Below, piece by piece: positions 55,924 to 64,000 of a DNA stretch of 64,000 bases. Location of the stretch: assembly GCA_905183005.1 (NCBI GenBank), contig CAJJDO010000045.1, positions 62,001-126,000 of the forward strand, given 5' to 3'. The position numbers and the translations under genes are program-made. Within the stretch, counting starts at the first letter, position 1. Each line of letters starts with the position of its first letter. The notes under the pieces were generated by a model. That model saw only the letters and a list, made by a program, of their open reading frames with translations, had not been told where the DNA came from and did not search any database. Source of the DNA: Paramecium pentaurelia (lineage: Eukaryota > Ciliophora > Oligohymenophorea > Peniculida > Parameciidae).

Positions 55924-57536
55924 ATGAAATCACCTGTTCGTAAAGAAAAGAAACATCAAACTCACAATCCTACATTACAATAAGATTAATTCCAATAGAA
56001 ATTATTATATCCAGGATAGATTGTAGCAGGAAGATTTAAATTAATTGAGAAAGTCGGACAAGGTAGTTTTGGATCGATTTTTAAGACTGAAAACATAGAG
56101 ACAGGTGAAATATGTGCATCTAAATTTGAAAGGAGAGAGTCAGCAAAAAATAGTGTGAGTTTACTAATTAGAGAAATAAAGATTTTATTGGTATTAAAAG
56201 GGATTACAGGTATTTAAAGTTATTATTCAAGGTTTTCCATAGATTTTACATTATGGAAGAGATGAGAATTATAATTTCTTTATGATTACATATTTGGGTT
56301 AGAATTTGGAGTACTTGATTAGAAAAACTAAGAAGTTCTCATAAATTAATTGTCTAAGAATAGGATTATAATTACTGGAAAGAGTGGAATAATTACATTA
56401 GAAGAATTTAATTCATAGAGATTTGAAACCAGAAAATATAGTGATAGGATGGTAGGATATTGATGTTGTTTATTTGATTGATTTTGGATTATCGAAATTT
56501 TATAAGGATAATCAAGGAAATCATATTCCAATGATAGAAAAGAAGGGAATAATTGGTACTGCCAGATATGCAAGTATAGGAGCACATTTAGGTGATAAAT
56601 ATTGAATGTAATTTTAGGTAGAGAGTAATCTAGAAAAGATGACTTAGAATCTTTGGCATATGTACTCATATATCTGAATAAAGGGAAATTACCATGGATG
56701 AATTTACCTATCTAAGATAAAACAATAAAATATAGTAAAATACTTGAATAAAAATAAACAATCTCTCATGAAAAGTTATGTGATAATCTACCTAAATGTT
56801 ATTATTTATTATTGTAACATGCTAAATCTAGAGAATATACTGAATAACCTAATTATGCATATATTAAAGAGTAATTTTCAAAAGCATTAGGTGATTTAGA
56901 ATAAATTGATACTATTTCTTTTGATTGGGAAAAGTTACCTGAATTAAAATCTAAAAAATCAAGAAAATCTAATTCATAAAAAAAACCTAGTGAAAAAAAA
57001 CCTAAAATTTCTATTTCTAAAGAACATTCAATAATATAAGAACATAAACAATAAATTTAATTACCTTCTTTATAAATAATTTAATAAACTCAACAAAAAA
57101 GTCAGGTTTCCTTTCTCAATGTACCTGATCTAGAAAGTTAATCTCCAGATACAGGACTTGAAAGAAAAAGCAGAGGGGTATTTTATAATTAATCATTCAG
57201 TACCTAAGTAGAGGTAGTGCAGGGACTACTAGGTTGATGAATTATGATCTTAGTTAAATTGAAGAAGACCAAAATGATGGAGACAATTAAAATCATATAC
57301 CTTTTCTTAATTCAAAAAAATAGAGAAAAGATCTAAAGAGTTTTTCTGTTATGACAGAAAATTAAGTCTTAAAACTTACTTCTTTTTGTAAACAAGCTGG
57401 TAAAATTATTGAAGAATAATAAATTTAAGAAGTCAATCAATTCTATGGATCATTTGATAATTTAGATCTTATTGCAAATGATGAAATCAATATTTAGTTT
57501 AAAAATATTGGAGCTTTTTCCTTTAAAAAACATTGA
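55924..57536 (+). CDS. casein kinase 1-like protein kinase
   Basis: 513 residues; introns 56210-56231 (22), 56592-56617 (26, beginning GTG) and 57178-57200 (23). GQGSFGSIFK, CASKFE, NLIHRDLKPENIVIG, YLIDFGLSK, GTARYASIGAHLG and QSRKDDLESLAYVLIYL identify a CK1 with all catalytic residues. A C-terminal tail of about 200 residues is K/S/Q-rich, with repeated lysine clusters (KKSRKSNSQKKPSEKKP), and may carry the localisation signal. CK1s are constitutively active and prefer primed substrates. A different gene from the CK1 at 27226; no globin here. Confidence 0.9.
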
Positions 57537-57978
57537 ATCACACTATTTTTAATTCTTTATAGATAAGATATGTATTTATACTATTTGAAATATTATTTAA
57601 CTATTAATCAAATCTTTGTCAATTTTTGATATATCATAAAAACATATTTTAATTTATAATGATATATTATGTCTGTAGAAACTAATCCATATATATCTTT
57701 CAATTAATATTTTTGATAGTTTAAAAATAATAGAATCAATTATCTAATCACATATTTATTATATAAAAAACAAGATTATAAAATAAAACAATAAAAATAA
57801 ACTATCCATAAATCTTCAATCTATAAATGACAAAAATTAAATTCCTGATGATAGATATTATAATAAATAAAAATAGTAGAAACGTAAAAAAAGAATTTAG
57901 AAGATTAACTAATGATAAGATACAAATATTTTATATTCAAACATATTTAATTTTTTTCATTATAAAAAATACTCTTGA
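57537..57978. other. intergenic, nothing recognised
   Basis: AT-rich spacer between two plus-strand genes; only short frames and no structured element. Confidence 0.5.
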
Positions 57979-58578
57979 ATGATCTATTGTGTTTCAAGAA
58001 CTTATTCAAAAACTAAAGATATTTAGCATCAAAAACATTCTTCTACTAGTACCATCATTTCAAAACCTCCAGAAACCAATAATACATCAATTCATGAACT
58101 TTATGTTTCTAACAATATGATGCTTAGCTTGTTAACTTTCTCAGAGCAAGAATCTAAAGCTGAATCCAAAATCCCTTCAAATACTTAGCAAGAAGATAAT
58201 TAATTTTATTCATATAGATAATCATTGCAAAAACAATTATCTGAAAGAAAAATTAAAAGAAATTATGATTTAGAACCAATTACAAGAGAAAACAATTCAA
58301 TATCATCAATATATATACCTGAATAAGTTGAACAAAATTAAAACTAAGGACTAAATAGTTAAACAGTGCCAAATCTATTCGAGAAATCTTAATTGTGTAC
58401 TTAAAATAAAATCAATCCATTACTTTTTAATTCTTCCTCTAATGAAATCTCATTTGGATAGTATAAATTTAAAAAAAATGAAATCTTTTAAGATACTAAT
58501 TCAATTTCTAATGTTACAGATACAGAAACTATGATTCATATACCTATGTAATTTTAACCATTCCAGTTCAAACAATGA
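57979..58578 (+). CDS. S/N/Q-rich hypothetical protein, 199 aa
   Basis: Single exon, ATG to TGA. MIYCVSRTYSKTKDI, then polar, serine- and asparagine-rich sequence throughout with few hydrophobics and a short basic patch KQLSERKIKRNYDLE. Predicted disordered. Several S/T-x-x-E/D sites would suit CK1 or CK2. No domain recognised. Confidence 0.6.
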
Positions 58579-58951
58579 AAATAATGAAGAAATTTATAAT
58601 TTGTATTTAAATTCTCATTAGTCTATTCATAATCATCATTATAAATATTCTTTTGATTCTTTCAAGAAAACAATAATTAAGACAGAATTATTAAGATATT
58701 TTAATATTAGAATATAGAATATAATTAGTAAAAATGTTAATCAACTAATTTCACGATAAGCATATTATCATATTATAAATCTAATTTAAGTAGATTACAA
58801 AATTTAATAGTCAATATTCACAACATATTTAAATATTAAATAATAAAACATATAATATCACCATTTTTTCTTTAGGAATCCTACTACTTTACTAGATATA
58901 CCACTATCATCTTATTGATTTTATTATTATTATTTTACTGATTAAGAATTT
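58579..58951. other. intergenic, nothing recognised
   Basis: Spacer between the convergent 3' ends of the preceding gene and the TBC1D5-like gene; AT-rich with no coding or RNA feature. Confidence 0.5.
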
Positions 58952-60957
58952 TCACTAATATATTAATTTATAATTTTACTTAATCTAAGTTTCAAAATAA
59001 TCTTTCATCTCTGTCAAATTCATTAAAAGATCCTAATAGTTTGAACTATAATAATTATTTAATAATACTTATCTTTAAATTATTTCATAAACTTTAAGGT
59101 CTCTTCCAAAGTGTTAAACATTTCTTCAGCTTATTAAATAGGAATCTAAATAGAATTTTTTTAAGGAACTTATCCTTTATCTTTTTTAACTTATTATGAT
59201 TATTCCTCTACTTAAAATTATGATTTTATTGTTTTCACATTTGTATTTGATAAACTTGAATCGAAAAAGTTTGTTGTAATGGATGATTAATTATTATTCT
59301 GAGTGACTTAAGAATTTGATTATTATTATTGTTAGGGTTATTAATATTGTGACTATTACTAAGGCTTTTATTATTGAGGTATTTATCTTGGTTATAAAGG
59401 ATTGGTAAATTATTGCTAATTTTAATTTGATTTATCTGGAGAAGTTTCATCTTTGTAGACTAAATCTACATCACCTTTCATTCTAAATTATGGTTTTTCA
59501 GAAGTAATCTTTACAACCTTAGCATCTACTACTCCATCCACTTTGTCTGTTGGTTAAGCAAAAAACACAGGATTAAATTGTTTATCTGAATATATAGCTG
59601 GTTAATTTGATTCATTTTAATCATCTAGATTAGTTGCTGATTTTTAATTCAATAAAATAGCTCTAACATTAATGGCTGACTCAAGTAAAGCTGGTAAATT
59701 AGAAACTGGTGGATATTTAAGGAATCTTTGATAACATTAACTAGAGTCTTCCATTTCCATTACTATTATTAAATAATTATAATAAATACTTGGCTATTTA
59801 ACATATAATATCATTGCAATTGCTATACAATCAACAAAGAATAATGTTTCTGTTTTTTATTCATAAAAATCAAAGAAGATTGCATCCCATGCTTTAAATG
59901 ATTCTATTAAATGTAATTCTCTAGTAAACATACATCTATTTTATTTATAATATTATAAATACCTTATCCATTTTAATAAGAATATTTAAAATTCTACTTG
60001 TAATAATTTGAGATGTCTAAATAAAGGCATTTCAACTTATTTTAAAAAGATATCTTAAATTTTAGAAACTCTTGTTAAAATTGCACTAGGCTTTTTACTT
60101 TATAATTTGATCTTTTAGGCTTCAGTATAATTTGGTCTGAACATTTCCATATGTTATGCATCATTCATCAATTTCTAAAAGAGTGTATAGATGTCAGCCT
60201 CAGCATGTTCCCATGAATTGAATTATAATAAGATTTATTTATCATCCTCTGAGGCCTTTATCATATAAAAATTTATACTCCTTGTATTTTATCAATCTCA
60301 TCTTAATAAAGAGCTTCTTGAAAATATACATGAATTAAGGAAGCTGCAACCTCATTCATCCCTTGTCTATATGAGATATCACTATTTTCTTTGCTCCATA
60401 TAAACAATACACTAGTCAATATCTGTAACACTTTTTTATTAGCAAAAAATTATATTTCTTAATATGTTCTTTCAACATCCTTTCTTATTTCATTTCTTAA
60501 TTCAGCATCTTCCATTGGGTTTTATGTTGCTGTCTTTATTTTAGATCCTCCTCCTAATGGACCACCTAATGGACCACCTAAGGGACCACCTAAAGGACCT
60601 TTTTTTGGTTAATCTTCAATCTTAGTTGTAGATATCACTTCTTAAGATCTCGAATACTTTTACTCTAATTATTTATATGTTTCTCTTGTTTTAGTTAACT
60701 TACCTATTTTATCAAAGACAGTGTCTTCTATGGAGTAAATACTATAATGAAACTACATAATACTTAAAAAACAATCTCCATAAATTAAATCTCTATCCAG
60801 TATTATCTAATTAACAAAATTTGATCAATGTTTCTACATCTGAGATGTCATTGTTAATCATATACCTATGAAAGTTCTTAACATTAAAATGATGACCACT
60901 TATAATATAATTTGAAATGGCTTACATAAATTTTTTGAGTTGTGTAATTGCTTCCAT
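58952..60957 (-). CDS. TBC1D5-like Rab GTPase-activating protein
   Basis: 627 residues; introns 60742-60763 (22), 60256-60278 (23), 59936-59962 (27), 59763-59789 (27, also open if unspliced) and 59046-59068 (23). Between a helical N terminus and the TBC domain lies a GGPL repeat. The domain: RKDVERTYQEIQFF (arginine finger), LTSVLFIWSKENSDISYRQGMNEVAASLIHVY (glutamine finger as YRQGMNE), then AEADIYTLFQKLM, RVSKIQDIFLKQVEMPLFRHL and KAWDAIFFD. The spacing and the YRQGM/..HL sequence match TBC1D5, a Rab7 GAP working with retromer. The C-terminal 150 residues are Q-rich. Both catalytic residues present. Confidence 0.85.
60553..60600 (-). repeat. four tandem 12-base units coding GGPL
   Basis: Four 12-base units in tandem, differing at one or two positions, translate on the minus strand to (GPLG)n followed by GG. 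The unit multiplies by codons, so copy number can vary without frameshift. It forms a flexible proline/glycine linker before the TBC domain. Confidence 0.85.
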
Positions 60958-60986
60958 AAAAAATAATATTTATTTATATTTAATCA

Positions 60987-61178
60987 TCATTTTTTCAAAC
61001 AAGAACAATATATTTCAAATTCCTTTTAGCATTATTTCTCTTTTACTTCATATCCTTTAGAGCTTGCACAAATAGCATATTGAATAGCTTCAAATTTACA
61101 TCTTTGCAGATCTTAATTCATTCTTGCTAAACTTGGTCTTAAATTTATTGGTACATAAGTGATTGCTCTATAATTCAT
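60987..61178 (-). CDS. twin cysteine (CHCH-like) small protein
   Basis: 63 residues, one exon, starting 29 bases upstream of the TBC1D5-like gene. A basic N terminus (RPSLARMNQDLQR) precedes CKFEAIQYAIC (C-x9-C) and CQKEFEIYCSC (C-x7-C-x-C): paired cysteine motifs in two helices, as in CHCH proteins of the mitochondrial intermembrane space that are oxidised by Mia40. Spacing of the second pair is irregular. Likely a respiratory-chain assembly factor or small subunit, exact identity unknown. Confidence 0.6.
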
Positions 61179-62079
61179 GATTTTAAATCAATTAATAAAA
61201 TATTTATTATCTTTATGCAATCTATATATAAAACCTAATAATTTATAATAAGTCATTATACTATTTCATAATTTCAATTATACTATCTAATATTTTAGAA
61301 TTATCATATTAAAATAGAAAAAATATAATTAGAACTTTTTTATTAAACTATTTTGGATTTTTAAAAGGTTATTTATAAAATCAAGGAAGTTAATTTGATT
61401 TTTAAGAAATCTTTTTTTTATTGAATATACAGTGAAGGAATGATTTTAGAGACATATTAATGTAATGGAATTAAATATTATAATTAGGAAGTAACTAAAA
61501 TTGACATCTTTATCATGATATTAGCCTTATGTTATTGGAATTAATTATAGAAAAGGATATATCAGGATATTTTTTAATTAATGAGTAATACTTATGATTT
61601 GGAATAAATATTTTAATTTTAATTATAGAACTTTTATGATAATATTTGATCAAAAATGTCTATTTGATTAAATATTAAAGAAATCAAGTTATTTAATTTA
61701 ATATAAAAAAATAAAAGGAAATTTATGCTTATAATTCTTGAGATTTTGAATAGCAATCAATGAAATCATATTATGTAATAAGAGTTCTTTAAATTAAAAA
61801 TTATTTTATTATTATTAAAGCTTTTTATTGATAAAAATAAATTTCGAATTTATAGCATACTTTATAAGTCTGAATAGACTATAAATCCAAGAAAATGTTT
61901 AATATTGATATATAATTACTTAAAAACTTAAAAGGATAATGTAAAAACTTTTCAACAACTATCTTCCTAATTTTAAGATTATTTTCAATCTTAATTGCTT
62001 ATTGATATTAATGAGATATAAATATAGTATTTAAAGTAAGTATCAAATATAAATGATATAATAATTCAACTAATATTAA
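61179..62079. other. long intergenic region, nothing recognised
   Basis: About 900 bases between two minus-strand genes; A/T with many short TGA-interrupted frames and no RNA-like feature. Confidence 0.45.
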
Positions 62080-62640
62080 TCAGTAATTATCAGATTAATT
62101 ATCTTATTATCTAAATGACTCACTATATAGATTCTTATAAATTATTGAATTGAGTCTAGTTCTTTTCTTATTTTAATCTGGAGAGAAACATCTTTCTTCA
62201 TTAAATGATTATGCTCGTATTCGTTTATTAGCTATAAATGTAAAACACTACTAATTTAATGTTAATAATTTTTTATTCTAACTACCTTTATCAATTTAAC
62301 ACCTTCTTATTTTTATCAAGGGAGATAAATCTTGAGCTAAAAATTGCTGATTGTAGGAAAACTTTAAAGTTTCAGGTAAAAATGGTGTATTTTCAATATT
62401 TTATTTAGAATTGTTAGATTCTTTAAATTATTTTGAGGGAGACTTAGTTTCCAATCTTGTACCATGTACTCCTTACTCTAATGGGAAACAATATTGTTAA
62501 GTAAGTTATTTTGGTAATTAGATTTTTCTTAGATTTTCATTTGCAAATAACTTATTATTGACATACTCTTCCCCTCTTTTTGAATTTAATTGTTTAGAAT
62601 TTCTTTTGATCACTGTTCCAAAGAACGCTTGATGATTCAT
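62080..62640 (-). CDS. basic polar hypothetical protein, 186 aa
   Basis: One exon, 186 residues; MNHQAFFGTVIKRNSKQL, then rich in K, N, Q and S, with short hydrophobic patches (FSYNQQFLAQDLSPLIKI; KKLLTLNQQCFTFIANKRI) and a basic tail RCFSPDQNKKRTR. A stretch inside could pass for an intron, but the frame is open throughout. No domain recognised. Divergent from the RNF10-like gene 77 bases away. Confidence 0.6.
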
Positions 62641-62716
62641 TTGTTTTTTTTTGGATATTTATTTATTAATAATTAGTTGAATTGATAATTTTTGTAATTA
62701 CATTAATTTATTATCG

Positions 62717-64000
62717 ATGGATTAATAATTAAAAAAAAAGTTAAAGAAGCAATAGGTCCAGAAGATTTAATTTCATTAATTGCATGAATTTGCTGGGTTC
62801 TAAGTTGCAAAAGACATAAGTGAAATAGCACCAGAACCTCAAAGAAGAAAACCTTAGTAATTGACATAATAGCAAGTACAACATCGACAACAATTATACA
62901 TGAAATCCAAATTTTAATTCGTCTTACTTTCACATACTATCAGTAAAAAGAGACATTCTATATTATCAAAGAAGAAGTTAGGTGGGATGACGTGTATTAA
63001 GTAATTTACACAACAACTCAAGATATTACATGTCCTATTTGTATAAGCGATCATGACATCATAATCCCTTACATTACACCATGTGGCCATATTTATTGTC
63101 TTCCATGTTATCAAAGACATAAACTTCAATGTAAAATCATAATTCTTTAATAATTTAGCAAAATTTAATTAAAAATGCCCTCTTTGTGGAGAATTGGCAG
63201 TAATGAGTGAATTGAAATCAGTTAAAATAATCAAACATAAAATCAAGAACTCTGGTGACACTGTACTTTTAAATCAAATTTAAAGATATAAAAATGAAAC
63301 AGAATTATATGTTAATGGAAAGGAATCAGTTATCTATGCAAGAACTTTAATTGCAAACGAATCATATATCATGAAAATTTTTGAGGAAGAAATTTTATAG
63401 CTTTAGAGGTAAATGAAAATATCTATTTCAGTTATTATGAGTTATGCGAAACTGAAATTTAGGAAACAGTTCAATAATCTATTTAATTTCTATTAGAAAG
63501 ATAAGATAAATTACCAAAAAGGAATCTTAATCTTTAACCTGAAATTACTCTCAAATCATTTCCTCAAAAAACCAATTAAATTATTTATAAGTTTTTCTAA
63601 GACTCAAATGGACTTCTAGGCTTTCTACATCCATTATGCAATAAATATATTGCACTTTAATATGGCAATGATCATCTTCCATAGTAAATTGAATCATATT
63701 TAATAACAAAAGATTAATTTACTTAGAATGATTAGACATTAGCTAGATATAAGTATAAGTATAATTTTAATATTAGATTTCTTTCTCATATACCATTGCA
63801 TACAGAAATCTATTTTTATGAAATTGATTTAAAAAATATTTTAAATCAAGACAATTTAAAAGAATATTTACATGAAGTAGATAATAATTTAATATTTAGA
63901 TTTAAGATTATAGGGATAGATAAAGAAAAGAAAGATTAAGATAAGAAGAAAAATATAATTAATTATAAGCTTAACTAATTTAAAAATAATAATATTCAGT
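62717..64000 (+). CDS. RNF10-like RING E3 ligase, 5' part
   Basis: Runs off the window; introns 62921-62943 (23, begins GTC), 63131-63158 (28) and 63409-63431 (23). Q/K-rich N terminus, then SKFQF, EEVRWDDVYQVIY, and a RING finger CPIC, CGHIYCLPCY and, after the second intron, CPLC (C3HC4). Next KSVKIIKHKIKNSGDTVLL, and far downstream KFFQDSNGLLGFLHPLCNKY and RFLSHIPLHTEI, which follow each other in RNF10 (HPxN...RxLxHLPL). RNF10 ubiquitinates ribosomal proteins of stalled 40S subunits, so this would be the ciliate homologue. The first splice is the weakest point. Confidence 0.8.

Noticed and set aside
62703..63129. Two minus-strand frames with cysteine-containing hydrophobic sequence
   Set aside because: Antisense to the RNF10-like gene including its RING finger.
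1..64000. CRISPR arrays, tRNA, rRNA or snRNA genes, telomere repeats and transposases
   Set aside because: I looked for regularly spaced repeats, GC-rich cloverleaf-like segments, CCCCAA/GGGGTT or CCC[AC]AA repeats and DDE-type motifs and saw none; a covariance search would be needed to exclude small RNAs.

Overview
The window is ciliate macronuclear DNA, most likely from Paramecium or a close relative. It is extremely AT-rich and gene-dense. Long reading frames become continuous only if TAA and TAG are read as glutamine and TGA is the only stop. Almost every gene is interrupted by introns of 19-31 bases, usually GTA...TAG, and removing them restores the frames (total coding lengths divide by three in nearly all models). 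Gene ends were set by the first in-frame TGA, introns by frame plus GT/AG ends; no alignment or database search was run, so family names rest on motifs read by eye.

Layout. 1-9.6 kb: end of a ZZ zinc-finger gene, a P-loop GTPase/coiled-coil gene, a coiled-coil protein, an EF-hand protein, an unknown MG- protein, a CDPK/CaMK-like kinase, a probable mitochondrial ATP synthase delta subunit, a secreted RNase T2 and a DHHC palmitoyltransferase. About 9.7-13.2 kb: a bacterial-like island with a 278-codon open frame of bacterial codon style, two strong hairpins and a decayed type II secretion/type IV pilus ATPase (GspE/PilB) pseudogene. 13.6-21 kb: TBC Rab-GAP, small membrane protein, VPS50/syndetin, ectodomain-TM-RING protein. 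21-27 kb: two WD40 proteins with N-terminal Cys/His motifs and a coiled-coil protein. 27-31 kb: a casein kinase 1 that appears spliced in frame onto a truncated haemoglobin, then a miniature SLU7. 31-37 kb: divergent actin, AGC kinase, small unknown gene, cathepsin C-like protease, p23. 37-50 kb: PH-domain protein, RPA1-like protein, M1 aminopeptidase, membrane protein, ACAD10/11-like dehydrogenase, HMG-box protein, Cpn10, small MG- protein. 50-64 kb: PP2C, several coiled-coil or unknown genes, VTT-family membrane protein, second CK1, TBC1D5-like Rab-GAP, twin-Cys mitochondrial-type protein, unknown protein, and the 5' part of an RNF10-like gene.

Two single N bases (22196, 30154) are each flanked by exact direct copies of about 1.1 kb, as expected of contig ends that were abutted without merging their overlap; the copied genes should be counted once. 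Several genes carry single-base frame breaks at homopolymers, suggesting residual sequencing errors.

There is no operon logic here, but vesicle-traffic functions recur (two TBC Rab-GAPs, VPS50, VTT protein, DHHC enzyme), as do signalling enzymes (two CK1s, an AGC kinase, a CDPK-like kinase, PP2C). The most interesting items are the bacterial-derived island, whose in-frame stop codons fall where glutamine would be read, and the CK1-globin fusion.
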